64,000 nucleotides of DNA, from the NCBI RefSeq assembly GCF_001045465.1, contig NZ_LFND01000005.1, positions 248,001 to 312,000 on the forward strand, in the 5' to 3' direction. The stretch's first letter is position 1. Each line of letters begins with the position of its first letter. Below are positions 8,423-16,744 of this stretch, one piece after another. This stretch comes from Chryseobacterium angstadtii (GTDB lineage: Bacteria > Bacteroidota > Bacteroidia > Flavobacteriales > Weeksellaceae). The translations under genes were made by a program, and so were the position numbers. Under the pieces are notes generated by a model that was not told the DNA's origin, ran no database searches, and worked only from the letters and a program-made list of their open reading frames with translations.

Positions 8423-8458
8423 TATTCCTTTTAAGCTTTAAAAATTCACTTATTCCTC

Positions 8459-9430
8459 TTAAAGCCTGTTCTGTTTCAAAAGCATCAATAAAATAACAGG
8501 TATTCCAAACACAGAGCTTATCACATTCAGAGGAATTTGTGTTTTCTCAGCGGTTACCGAGAAAAGCATCATCATGAGCATTCCGAGAAACATATTAAGA
8601 ATCCATTGCTGCCATAGTTTGGATGGATTATAAATCAGTCTGCAAAAGTGAGGAACTATGATACCGATAAATAAGATTGGGCCAAGAAATGCGGTAATAG
8701 AAGCTGAAAGCAGGGAAGAGGCTGCAATAATCAGGATTTTCAGCTGATTGAGATTCACACCGAGACTTTGCGCGTAGGAAGTTCCTAACGAATTACCAAT
8801 GAGAGGTTTTATACTTTTAAAAGAAAAAAACAGGCCTATGAAAACCAGGATAGACAATACATAAATCTGGTTTCTCGTAACCATATTATTAGCCCCGAAT
8901 GACCATAGAATATAGTTTTTCAGACTTTGATTTTCTGCATAGAACTGCAATAAAGAAACAATAGCACCTGCAAATGCGGAAACAAGGAATCCGAAAATAA
9001 TGAGATAGGATTTATCTTGAAATCTGTTCGACATAGAAAGCAAAACCAGCATAAGCAAAAGACTTCCGGCAATAGCTGCAAGGCTGAGAAAGCTGTTCTG
9101 CAAAAATTCAGGGATCAGGAAATCATGGGAGAATAAAATGTAGAACGCTACAGATAAACTGGCTACGGAAGTGATTCCCAGAATATCCGGGCCCGCCAGA
9201 GGATTTTGGAAATACTCCTGCATCAGAAAACCCGATGTGGGAATGGAAATTCCCGCTAAAAGCATGACAAGTACCCGGTTGATACGGATTTCGGCGATTT
9301 GACTTTGGGCAGAATCCTGAAAAAAATCCTGCAGATGTAAAGTTAAAAATCCTGTGTTCAGGTTAAAAACCGTTGTAACAACAATAGCTGCTGTCAGCAG
9401 TAAACACAGGATTTTGAATTTTTTTGACAT
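8459..9430 (-). CDS. FecCD-family ABC transporter permease
   Basis: Inner-membrane permease of a siderophore, haem or vitamin B12-type importer. 323 residues, strongly hydrophobic with about eight to ten membrane segments. Family motifs include the early RINRVLVMLLAGISIPTSGFLMQEYFQNPLAGPDILGI region, the central GNSLGTSYAQSLGVNLNQLK loop that contacts the ATPase and the later FLGPILFIGIIVPHFCRLI segment. It starts 23 nt after the stop of the thioredoxin-like lipoprotein gene, so the two are probably cotranscribed. The ATPase gene follows only after the repeat block. Confidence 0.9.
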   Translation of the reverse strand: MSKKFKILCLLLTAAIVVTTVFNLNTGFLTLHLQDFFQDSAQSQIAEIRINRVLVMLLAGISIPTSGFLMQEYFQNPLAGPDILGITSVASLSVAFYILFSHDFLIPEFLQNSFLSLAAIAGSLLLMLVLLSMSNRFQDKSYLIIFGFLVSAFAGAIVSLLQFYAENQSLKNYILWSFGANNMVTRNQIYVLSILVFIGLFFSFKSIKPLIGNSLGTSYAQSLGVNLNQLKILIIAASSLLSASITAFLGPILFIGIIVPHFCRLIYNPSKLWQQWILNMFLGMLMMMLFSVTAEKTQIPLNVISSVFGIPVILLMLLKQNRL

Positions 9431-9453
9431 TATTCAGAAAGAATCTGGATGTT

Positions 9454-10014
9454 TTATTTTAAAAAGGCTTCGACTTTGGAGTTCAGTACGTCTTCAGTCA
9501 TCATTCCTAAATATTCATCAGTTTTATCGCCTTTTCTCAGATAAGTAAAAGGAATTGAACCGCCGTCCCATTGCTTGAAATTGCTGGTGAAAAAGGTTTG
9601 ATCCAGCTTTTGGCCATCCAAAAGGATGATGTTGGGCGCCAGATTGTTTTCCTGTGCAAATTTCTTTACAGAACTGTTCCACTCAGATTTATCATCAAGG
9701 TTGATGAATGTGAATTTTACAGGCTTATCTTTTAATTCCTCCATTTTTTTCTTAAAATGAGGGATCTCTCTCATGCACGGGCCACACCAGGTTGCAAAAA
9801 AATTGGTAACATATAAAGTGTCATTTTTTTGAGCTAAATATTTTCCGACATTCTCTGGAGAAAGTTCTTTTGAAAGGCTGGCTTCATTTTCGGGAGCTGT
9901 ATTTTCTGTTACGGAAAGTGAGTCTGATGCAGATGAATCTCCCGTTTGCTGGCTCTCCTTTTTACAACTGTAAAGAGCGGTGAGAATAAGCGTTGATAAA
10001 ATTATCTTCTTCAT
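9454..10014 (-). CDS. TlpA-like thioredoxin-fold lipoprotein
   Basis: 186-residue lipoprotein with signal peptide and lipobox ending LYSC at residue 16, then a Ser/Glu-rich linker and a TlpA/ResA-type thioredoxin domain carrying the redox motif FATWCGPCMREIP at about residue 75. Such proteins reduce disulfides on the periplasmic side, for example for cytochrome c or metallocentre assembly. The cis-proline equivalent is visible in GGSIPFTYLRKGDK. It is first in the operon with the FecCD permease. Whether the redox function serves the imported metal or haem is inference. Confidence 0.88.
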   Translation of the reverse strand: MKKIILSTLILTALYSCKKESQQTGDSSASDSLSVTENTAPENEASLSKELSPENVGKYLAQKNDTLYVTNFFATWCGPCMREIPHFKKKMEELKDKPVKFTFINLDDKSEWNSSVKKFAQENNLAPNIILLDGQKLDQTFFTSNFKQWDGGSIPFTYLRKGDKTDEYLGMMTEDVLNSKVEAFLK

Positions 10015-10046
10015 AAATTATTTTTTGACTATTTTTGAATTGAAGT

Positions 10047-11171
10047 ATGGAACAACAAATCTATAAAGGGAAACTGATACAGTTTCATCTGTTAAAAATA
10101 GCGAAAAAGGAACAACTGACCAAAAATACTTTTTCTCTGGAATTCGATATTCCGGAGAATTTGCAGGAGAATTTTAAGTTTGAAGCCGGGCAGTTTGTCA
10201 GTGTGAAATTTATTGCTCACGGCAGGGAAGTTATTAATGATTATTCCATGACTTCAGCTCCGTACGAGAAAAAAATAAGCCTCGGAATAAAGGTAAATTC
10301 TTCTGAAGGAGCTACTTCGGAGCTGTTCCGTAATTATCAGATAGGAGATGAGCTTATGGTAGGTGAGCCTTCGGGAAGATTCACACTGGTTTCCAAGCCG
10401 AGTGAATTCAGAACCATCGTTGCTTTTGCTGCCGGAATAGGAATTACACCAATTCTGAGTCATTTTAAAAATATTCTTCATACGGAACCGCGGACCAGAT
10501 TATTTCTGTTTTTCGGAAATAAGAATTCCGAAGAATTGATTTATAGAGATGAGTTGGACCGTCTTGCCAAAAACAGTGGTGAGAGATTTCAGATTTTCTA
10601 TTTTTTTTCGAGAGAGAAAACGGCAGACCAGTTTTTTTATGGCAGGCTGGATGAAAAGAAACTTCACCTTATCATCAATCAGATTCTTCATCTTGACGAT
10701 ACAGACGAGGAATCTACCATTTGGGATGCAGTGGATGAAGTGCTGATCTGCGGTAAAGGAGAAATGATAAAAGCGCTGGCCAATGCCTGCTATCACCATG
10801 GAATTCCGAAAAGAAATATTCACTTTGAGCTTTTTGAAGAATATAATGATGATATTTATCCGGTAGAAAAAGAATTTCCTTTGATTGAGAACGTAGAAGT
10901 CGCTTTTAAAATGCTCGGAAAGGACTATGAAACCATTCTTCCCAGCAATAAAGAAAAGATTCTTCAACAGCTTCTGACCCAAAAATTTCCGGTACCATAT
11001 TCATGTAAATCCGGAATCTGCGGAAGCTGCGAATGCTATCTGGAAGAAGGAGAAGTAGAACTCCTTGAAAATGAATATCTGACAGAAAAAGAAGAAGCAC
11101 AGGGAAAAATACTCGCGTGTATGTCCATTATAAAAAGTAAGAAAATAAAGCTTAACTTTGATCTTAGTTGA
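10047..11171 (+). CDS. FAD/[2Fe-2S] oxidoreductase (PaaE/FNR type)
   Basis: 374-residue flavoprotein that passes electrons from NAD(P)H through FAD to a plant-type ferredoxin domain. In order: FAD-binding barrel with NDYSMTSAPYE (about residues 70-80), NAD(P)-binding domain with FAAGIGITPIL (about 130-142), and C-terminal [2Fe-2S] domain with CKSGICGSCEC and the distal cysteine in LACMSI. The domain order is that of PaaE, the reductase of phenylacetyl-CoA epoxidase, but no other paa gene is near, so the partner is unknown. It is divergent from the TlpA-like gene, and its stop codon overlaps the TTG start of the next gene. Confidence 0.88.
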   Translation: MEQQIYKGKLIQFHLLKIAKKEQLTKNTFSLEFDIPENLQENFKFEAGQFVSVKFIAHGREVINDYSMTSAPYEKKISLGIKVNSSEGATSELFRNYQIGDELMVGEPSGRFTLVSKPSEFRTIVAFAAGIGITPILSHFKNILHTEPRTRLFLFFGNKNSEELIYRDELDRLAKNSGERFQIFYFFSREKTADQFFYGRLDEKKLHLIINQILHLDDTDEESTIWDAVDEVLICGKGEMIKALANACYHHGIPKRNIHFELFEEYNDDIYPVEKEFPLIENVEVAFKMLGKDYETILPSNKEKILQQLLTQKFPVPYSCKSGICGSCECYLEEGEVELLENEYLTEKEEAQGKILACMSIIKSKKIKLNFDLS

Positions 11172-11785
11172 GAGTTATCAGGAACATATTTAACTTAGGG
11201 GTTGTATCTGCGGAATTGGGAATTCTGTTGATATGTCTTTGTAATGCCTGGGTTTTCGGGCTCACCAACGGACGAACGTATACTAAAATTTCAAAGATCC
11301 CTCCGAGGGAAATTGCTCTGGTGCTGGGAACTTCGCCTAAAATGAGATCCGGTCTTTCCAATCCTTATTTTACCAAAAGAATGGATGCGGCAGCCCTTTT
11401 GTATCATCACGGTAAGATCAAAAAGATCATTGTAAGTGGCGAAAAAAGTAAGGGCTATAACGAACCTGGTGCCATGAAGAATTATCTGGTTAATCAGGAA
11501 GGAGTTCCGGGGGATATCATTATTGAAGATCCGAAAGGATTTAATACCTACAAAAGTATTCTGCGTTGTAAAGACGTTTACAAAAAGAAAGATGTGATTA
11601 TTGTATCACAGGGCTTTCATAACCTTCGTGCGTTGTTTTTTGCAAGAAATAATAATATGAATGCCCTTGGATTTGATGCGCAGGATGTCACCAAACCTGA
11701 AAGTTACTACAGAAATCAGGTCCGGGAAATACTCGCCAGAGTGATTGCTGTAGTGTATTTCATATTGGGAATTTCTCCGGATTAG
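11168..11785 (+). CDS. SanA/YdcF-like (DUF218) membrane protein
   Basis: 205-residue protein of the ElyC/SanA/YdcF family: one N-terminal membrane helix (about residues 8-28), then the DUF218 fold with EIALVLGTSPK, KIIVSGEKSKGYNEPGAM, GVPGDIIIEDPKGFNTYKSI and VIIVSQGFHNLRALF. E. coli SanA affects envelope permeability to vancomycin at high temperature. The start is a TTG overlapping the TGA stop of the preceding gene (TTGA at 11168-11171), so translation is probably coupled; the next ATG would delete the conserved first strand. The C-terminus overlaps the convergent tamL stop by 4 bp. Confidence 0.85.
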   Translation: MRVIRNIFNLGVVSAELGILLICLCNAWVFGLTNGRTYTKISKIPPREIALVLGTSPKMRSGLSNPYFTKRMDAAALLYHHGKIKKIIVSGEKSKGYNEPGAMKNYLVNQEGVPGDIIIEDPKGFNTYKSILRCKDVYKKKDVIIVSQGFHNLRALFFARNNNMNALGFDAQDVTKPESYYRNQVREILARVIAVVYFILGISPD

Positions 11786-14412
11786 AAAGGATATCCGAAT
11801 GCGATATTCAGTGTAGGTTTGAACGGCTGGATGTTTTTAAATCTCCATCGGTCTCCATCAGGTTTATTCGGATCGTAGATCTTGTAAGCTAAGTCAAGTC
11901 TGAATGTGATATAAGCGACATTCACCCTTAAACCAAATCCACTCCCGATACCCATTTGTCCCAGGAATTTGTTGAATTTAAACTCATCTCCATAACCTCC
12001 GCTTCCATCGGATTTTCGAATACTCCAGGTGTTTCCGATATCGGTAAATAAAGCCCCTTCATACATTTCATTAAACGGAATTCTGTATTCTATATTCGTG
12101 GTCAGCTTTACATTGTTCGTCATATAGGTACGGACTCTCTCGTCAACCTGAGAATCTGAAGGACCTAACCCTCCAAATGCCACCCATGCTCTGATATCAT
12201 TGGATCCACCATTGAAATAAGACTTAATAACGGGCATATCAGTAGAGTTGCCATAAGGAATACCAACACCGATAAACTGGCGTAAAACCAGGGTCTGATT
12301 ACCATTGAATTTAAAATATTTCCGGGTATCGATATCAAACTTCACAAACTGCGCATAAGGAATTCCGAATATGGTTCTCTGCGGGTTGGTTACAACACCT
12401 CCCGCATCTCTTTTCTGATTGAATATGCTTAAAATATTTCCGGCAAGTTCTACTTTACCATTAAAATAAAAAGCGTTTGGATAATCTTTTTTACCGATCT
12501 CACTATACACAAAATTGTAGATCATAGAAGATATTAAGATGTCCTGAGTCTGTCTGTCTTTATTTACGAGAGATCCCATAAATGCCAACAGGAGATCCTG
12601 GCCTTTCTTATCAAGCGTACCTAAGTAATTAAGATCTTTCAGGATCATCTGCGAAACATCATCAATACTAAGCTGCCCAGAAAGGTACCTGTTCTGAATA
12701 TTTGCAATCTGCGGATCAGTAGAAGCAGAAGTATAGGTAAAATAATTACTGAACATATCGTCCTTTATGACATTATCATTCGCAAAATAATCATAATAGG
12801 CATCTTTATTTTTCGTAAGACTGACCTGGGTATTGAAAAGGGTAAGCCTGTGTGATACCTGATCATTAACATTAGCCTGATAATTCAGTCCGGTATTGAA
12901 GTTAACCCTCCCTAATCCAATATTATTTTGCACCGATGCTCCCAGAAGAATGGAAGAAGTAGGCGTATATCTTTTCGGAAGAAGTTTATAATACTCAAAC
13001 GGCAGAAGAAGTCTCGGGAAATTAAGGGAAGCCTGCGCAGAAATTTCGTAAGCCAGGTCTTTCTTATCAATGTTTTTCGTACTTCTTATGGATCCGAAGG
13101 TTCCGGAAATGCTGGTTGAAAGGTTTTCTGCCCCTTTGAAAACATTCCTCGTCGTAAGGTCTACAGAAGGAGATACCCCAAGATTCAGGAGCTGGGAATA
13201 GTTGATATCCGTTCCTACTTTAAGCTCGTATTTCGGAAGGGGTTTCAATACGTAAAGAACGTCCACGATACTATCATTAGGAGCAGTTCCTCCGCCTCTT
13301 CTTAAAGAATCTCTGGCCTTCAGAATGCTGAAATTGTTCATAGCGAGGAAATTTCTTTTCGTAAGGTCAAGATTCTTTTGGTCATAAATTTTCTTACTGT
13401 CTACAATAACTGCCCTCCATAAGGAAGATGTTTTGTAGCTGTTATCCATTTTATGAAATCTGATTCTTCTTAAACTGTCTTTTATGGTATTCTTAGGAAA
13501 ATCGCTTGCTTCATTAACGATGGCCACATCAATATTTCCGATAGTTGCCATTTTATAAGGATGATCCGCAGAGTCCTTATGGATCTCCAGGGTTAAAGGA
13601 ACCTGTGTTTTGCTTTTCAGTGAATCTGCAACAAAGTAGATCTCTTCATTCGTATTATTGAATTTATAGTATCCGTTTTCCCGCATCAGCTCCGTAATTC
13701 TTGTGACTTCTTTTTCCAGAACAGTCTGGTCAAGCCTTTGTCCCGCTCTGATAAGACTCTTATCCAGCTTTTGCCAGTACAGACCTTTTACCGTAGGATC
13801 TGTAATATTATAATAGTAATCTTTAATATAAGTAGGCTGATTGTGCTTGATAAAGTAATTAACTTCCGCTTTTTTTGAGGCGGAATCAATATCATGTTTA
13901 AGATGTACATCAGCATCCCAAAAACCTCTGTAGGTAAGTCTTTTCTCTATGGATTCCGTACTTTTTTCACTTCTGCTCTGGTCCAGAATTACAGGCGGTG
14001 TTCCCCAGCTGTGAAGCAGACGGTCCATAAACAGGGTTTTTCCCAAACTGCTTTTCATATTGTATTTAAGGAAAAGAGAATCTCTCAGTTTCTGGTTTCT
14101 CATTTCATCAGGATACGTCATGTATTCGTTGAGAAGAGTATCATATTTAGGATTCGCCATATTATAAAATCCTAAACTTAATGGCATGAAAAGAAGCTGC
14201 TTTTTATTGGGTTTCTGCTGAACGTAATCTTTCAGTTCATCATCGAAAGATTCTTTCTTATCTTCGAACTCAAAGTTGTTTCTGGTAAGCAGATATTCAC
14301 CGTCCGGAACTTTTTTAGTCGTACTGCAGGCATAAAGGAGACCAACAAATGTTGCAAATGAGATAATTTTATAATATTTTTGAGGAGAATTCTTATAATG
14401 CTTACAGCTCAT
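11782..14412 (-). CDS. tamL: Translocation and assembly module lipoprotein TamL
   Basis: 876-residue outer-membrane lipoprotein of the Omp85 superfamily. The N-terminal signal ends with lipobox LYAC followed by STTKKVPDGEYLLTRN, the typical TamL opening. POTRA-like domains occupy about residues 40-400. The C-terminal 450 residues form the 16-strand bacterial surface antigen barrel, ending with the aromatic LNIAFGYPF. The conserved barrel-lid type motif is SYFNGGSNDIRAW. In Bacteroidota TamL pairs with TamB in envelope biogenesis; tamB is not in this window. The start codon region overlaps the start of the divergent RNA methyltransferase gene by 15 bp. Confidence 0.9.
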   Translation of the reverse strand: MSCKHYKNSPQKYYKIISFATFVGLLYACSTTKKVPDGEYLLTRNNFEFEDKKESFDDELKDYVQQKPNKKQLLFMPLSLGFYNMANPKYDTLLNEYMTYPDEMRNQKLRDSLFLKYNMKSSLGKTLFMDRLLHSWGTPPVILDQSRSEKSTESIEKRLTYRGFWDADVHLKHDIDSASKKAEVNYFIKHNQPTYIKDYYYNITDPTVKGLYWQKLDKSLIRAGQRLDQTVLEKEVTRITELMRENGYYKFNNTNEEIYFVADSLKSKTQVPLTLEIHKDSADHPYKMATIGNIDVAIVNEASDFPKNTIKDSLRRIRFHKMDNSYKTSSLWRAVIVDSKKIYDQKNLDLTKRNFLAMNNFSILKARDSLRRGGGTAPNDSIVDVLYVLKPLPKYELKVGTDINYSQLLNLGVSPSVDLTTRNVFKGAENLSTSISGTFGSIRSTKNIDKKDLAYEISAQASLNFPRLLLPFEYYKLLPKRYTPTSSILLGASVQNNIGLGRVNFNTGLNYQANVNDQVSHRLTLFNTQVSLTKNKDAYYDYFANDNVIKDDMFSNYFTYTSASTDPQIANIQNRYLSGQLSIDDVSQMILKDLNYLGTLDKKGQDLLLAFMGSLVNKDRQTQDILISSMIYNFVYSEIGKKDYPNAFYFNGKVELAGNILSIFNQKRDAGGVVTNPQRTIFGIPYAQFVKFDIDTRKYFKFNGNQTLVLRQFIGVGIPYGNSTDMPVIKSYFNGGSNDIRAWVAFGGLGPSDSQVDERVRTYMTNNVKLTTNIEYRIPFNEMYEGALFTDIGNTWSIRKSDGSGGYGDEFKFNKFLGQMGIGSGFGLRVNVAYITFRLDLAYKIYDPNKPDGDRWRFKNIQPFKPTLNIAFGYPF

Positions 14413-15123
14413 ACAATAAAAGTTTTACAGTCTTTAGATAAAAAGAAGTTCAGACAAAAATACAATTTGTTTTTGGTTGAAGGTAATAAAATCATTTGCG
14501 AACTTTCTGAATCTAATTTTAAAGTTAAAGAAATATATTCTACCGATCCACAAAAATTGGACCGCACTGATGTTCCTATTATACAGATCACTGAAAATGA
14601 GCTGAAAAAAATCAGCTTCCTGAAAACCCCTAAAGATTCCGTGGCGGTGTGCTATCTTGCCGATGAAGAAAAAACGGAAGATAAAGATGTACAATTGGTG
14701 CTGGATGGAATTCAGGATCCGGGAAATCTGGGGACTATTATCCGTCTGGCAGACTGGTTCGGAATAGAACAGATTATCTGCAGTGAAGACACCGTAGATT
14801 TTTACAATCCGAAAGTGATTCAGGCAACGATGGGGTCTTTTACACGGGTTAATATGGTTTATACCCATCTTACCGAATACCTTTCCGGAACAGAGAATGT
14901 AAATATCGGAACGGATATGGAAGGGGAGAATATCTATACTTTTGAAAAGCCGAAAAAAATGAATCTGATTCTGGGTAACGAAGGAAACGGAATGCGTGTG
15001 GAAACGGAAAAGCTTCTTCAGAAATGCATCACCATTCCAAGATTTGGAAAATCCCAGTCTACGGAAAGCCTGAATGTTTCTATGGCGGCGGGAATTATTT
15101 TGGGACAATTGTTTTCTAAATAG
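14398..15123 (+). CDS. TrmH/SpoU-family RNA 2'-O-methyltransferase
   Basis: SAM-dependent RNA ribose methyltransferase of the SPOUT class, 241 residues. Substrate-binding N-terminal domain with KFRQKYNLFLVEGNKI, then the three SpoU motifs: motif 1 DPGNLGTIIRLADWFG, motif 2 LILGNEGNGM, and motif 3 SLNVSMAAGIIL. The target (rRNA or tRNA) is not evident. I chose ATG 14398 with GAGGAGA 10 nt upstream; a TTG at 14380 would add six residues. The start overlaps head-to-head with tamL. The stop codon forms the first bases of the inverted-repeat element at 15121-15405. Confidence 0.9.
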   Translation: MLTAHTIKVLQSLDKKKFRQKYNLFLVEGNKIICELSESNFKVKEIYSTDPQKLDRTDVPIIQITENELKKISFLKTPKDSVAVCYLADEEKTEDKDVQLVLDGIQDPGNLGTIIRLADWFGIEQIICSEDTVDFYNPKVIQATMGSFTRVNMVYTHLTEYLSGTENVNIGTDMEGENIYTFEKPKKMNLILGNEGNGMRVETEKLLQKCITIPRFGKSQSTESLNVSMAAGIILGQLFSK

Positions 15124-15405
15124 AATTTAGAATTTAGAGGTTAGAAATTAGAGGGTTTTAGAAGGAATAAAGAATATTCTCGTGGTTAGTATTTTAAATC
15201 ATTCAAAAAACTAATAATGGTATTCCGGCTTTCATCAACTAATACTGAATAGAAGTTAGAAATTAGAGGTTAGAAGTTAGAGGGGTTTAGAGGAAATAAA
15301 GAATATTCTTACGGCTAGTATTTTAAGTCATTCAAAAAACTAATAATGGTATTCCGGCTTTCATCAACTAATATCTAATTTCTAACCTCTAATTTCTATA
15401 TTCTA
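15121..15405. repeat. Tandem 129-bp repeat inside a 32-bp inverted repeat
   Basis: Fills the whole gap between two convergent genes, from one stop codon to 2 bp short of the other. The outer arms, 15121-15152 and 15374-15405, are complementary at 30 of 32 positions and built from TTAGAGGTTAGAAATTAGA words. Inside are two direct copies with period 129 bp, containing CATTCAAAAAACTAATAATG and ending AACTAATA at 15244 and 15373. No reading frame is apparent. The same arm words form the shorter inverted repeat at 41798-41862. Confidence 0.8.
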
Positions 15406-15407
15406 AA

Positions 15408-15905
15408 CTATATGAGCTGTTCCAAGCTGGAAACACTTTTGTTTTTCTGATAGACTTCCAGTTTTTTTCTGACGTATTTCAAAGCAATAGGAGCGAGGTA
15501 AATCATAGCTGCGCCCAAAAGCTTTTTCTTCCAGTTGGGGCTTTTCATATTCTTTTTGGCATAATTCCCGACTACTGCGGTGATGCCAAGTTTAATCAGA
15601 CTGTCTGTCACATTGCCGCCTAATGCGGTACTTGCGATTCCTACAGCTGTATTTTTATTGATAAACATATCTTTTACTTCGGAAGTAAGCTGTCTGGCAA
15701 TAACATCTTTTCGGAGCACTACTTTTTCATCACCGTCTTCATCTACTTTTTCCTGCAGATATTGGTCTGTAAGCCCGTTGGTAAATGCACTCAGGCTTTC
15801 TTTGGTATTTTTAAAGGTAAGAAGATTTTCAAGATCATTGATTTCACCCTGAAGCAGTTTTTTCTTTCTTCTCAGTTCTTCGATGCTTTCGTATTTTCTA
15901 CCCAT
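15408..15905 (-). CDS. Uncharacterised protein, envelope-trio member
   Basis: 165-residue protein of unknown function. The first 30 residues (YESIEELRRKKKLLQGEINDLENLL) should form a coiled coil. The rest holds a glycine/alanine-rich hydrophobic patch (VGIASTALGGNVTDSLIKLGITAVVGNYA) and a second hydrophobic segment (LLGAAMIYLAPIALKYV), so peripheral or integral membrane association is likely. It follows the holin-like gene by 3 nt on the same strand and is surely cotranscribed with it. The acidic DEDGDEK stretch is distinctive. I do not recognise a named domain. Confidence 0.8.
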   Translation of the reverse strand: MGRKYESIEELRRKKKLLQGEINDLENLLTFKNTKESLSAFTNGLTDQYLQEKVDEDGDEKVVLRKDVIARQLTSEVKDMFINKNTAVGIASTALGGNVTDSLIKLGITAVVGNYAKKNMKSPNWKKKLLGAAMIYLAPIALKYVRKKLEVYQKNKSVSSLEQLI

Positions 15906-15908
15906 AGT

Positions 15909-16217
15909 TTAATGATTTAAAAATTTAATAACCTGATCTGCAACCATATTGACAAGCTTATTTTTAAAAGCCATAATAAGAGCCATTACGAGTACATAAA
16001 AAGCAGCAACAATCAGGAATCCGTAGGAAGTATTATCCAATGCTTTACCAATAAGAAATGCCATTCCGAAATTGAAAAGGATAATAAAAAAAGTAAAAGC
16101 AACCAGCAGTACTACAAAGTAGGTAATAAGCCCTGCAGAAAGAGAAGATTTTTCAGTAGCTTCAATTTTCAGAAGATCTATTCTCTTTGATGCATATTCT
16201 TTAATAGTCTCTATCAT
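15909..16217 (-). CDS. Phage-holin-family (DUF1469/YqjE-like) membrane protein
   Basis: 102-residue inner-membrane protein with an amphipathic N-terminus (MIETIKEYASKRIDLLKIEATEK), two membrane helices (about residues 28-53 and 60-85) and a basic C-terminal helix. This is the layout of the putative actinobacterial holin-X / YqjE family, which despite the name is found in chromosomal stress-related operons together with YtxH or ElaB-type proteins, as here. A hairpin terminator separates it from the YtxH gene upstream, so it may have its own promoter or be partly read through. Confidence 0.85.
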   Translation of the reverse strand: MIETIKEYASKRIDLLKIEATEKSSLSAGLITYFVVLLVAFTFFIILFNFGMAFLIGKALDNTSYGFLIVAAFYVLVMALIMAFKNKLVNMVADQVIKFLNH

Positions 16218-16241
16218 TGTTTTTTTTTAAAGTTACAAAAA

Positions 16242-16268
16242 AAGGAACTTTCTCACAAAAAGTTCCTT
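16242..16268 (-). terminator. Terminator after the YtxH-like gene
   Basis: AAGGAACTT at 16242-16250 pairs with AAGTTCCTT at 16260-16268. On the minus strand the stem is followed by a run of seven T residues, as in a rho-independent terminator. Confidence 0.75.
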
Positions 16269-16296
16269 CTCATAATTTACTCAAAAAATAAATTAT

Positions 16297-16647
16297 TTAT
16301 TTTTTAAGATCGTTTAGTTCAGCTTCTACATCCTTTACTACATCTGCTGTTTTGGAAACAATCTGATCTTTGTATTTATCATAACCGTCTTTTACAGTAT
16401 GAGCTACGCTGCTGGCAGTTTCTTTAAAAGTAGAAGAAATATTGCTGTATTGGTCTTTTACTTTTTCGGAAACTTCACCGTATTTGTTTTTAGCCTGATC
16501 CTTAAGATCGTCTGCTTTATTTTTGATTTTTTTTCTGGTTTCCTTACCTTCTTCCGGTGCATAAAGCATTCCTAAGATTACACCCGCTGCAGCACCTGCA
16601 AGAAGTCCTGCCAATATACCTGCTGTATTTTTTGCGTTTTTCGACAT
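16297..16647 (-). CDS. YtxH-domain protein
   Basis: 116-residue protein with the YtxH signature: a short N-terminus, the glycine-rich membrane segment GILAGLLAGAAAGVILGMLYAPEEGKETRKKI, then a long, highly charged helical tail (DDLKDQAKNKYGEVSEKVKDQ and so on) resembling LEA or apolipoprotein-like repeats. Family members are usually stress-induced membrane-anchored proteins. First of three neighbouring small envelope genes on this strand. Confidence 0.9.
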   Translation of the reverse strand: MSKNAKNTAGILAGLLAGAAAGVILGMLYAPEEGKETRKKIKNKADDLKDQAKNKYGEVSEKVKDQYSNISSTFKETASSVAHTVKDGYDKYKDQIVSKTADVVKDVEAELNDLKK

Positions 16648-16744
16648 TTTTAGCTTTTTTAATAGTTAATAAAATATTAGTTTTTTACTGGGTCAAAATG
16701 TACAATTTGTATACCAAAGGAGGTTTTCTTCCTATTAAAAATTG

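Noticed and set aside
10500..10982. 160-codon frame antisense to the PaaE-like gene
   Set aside because: Same reason: it lies fully inside a gene with intact FAD and [2Fe-2S] motifs.
14434..15108. 224-codon open frame antisense to the RNA methyltransferase gene
   Set aside because: Shadow of a recognised gene; its translation has no domain, and the plus-strand gene has all SpoU motifs.
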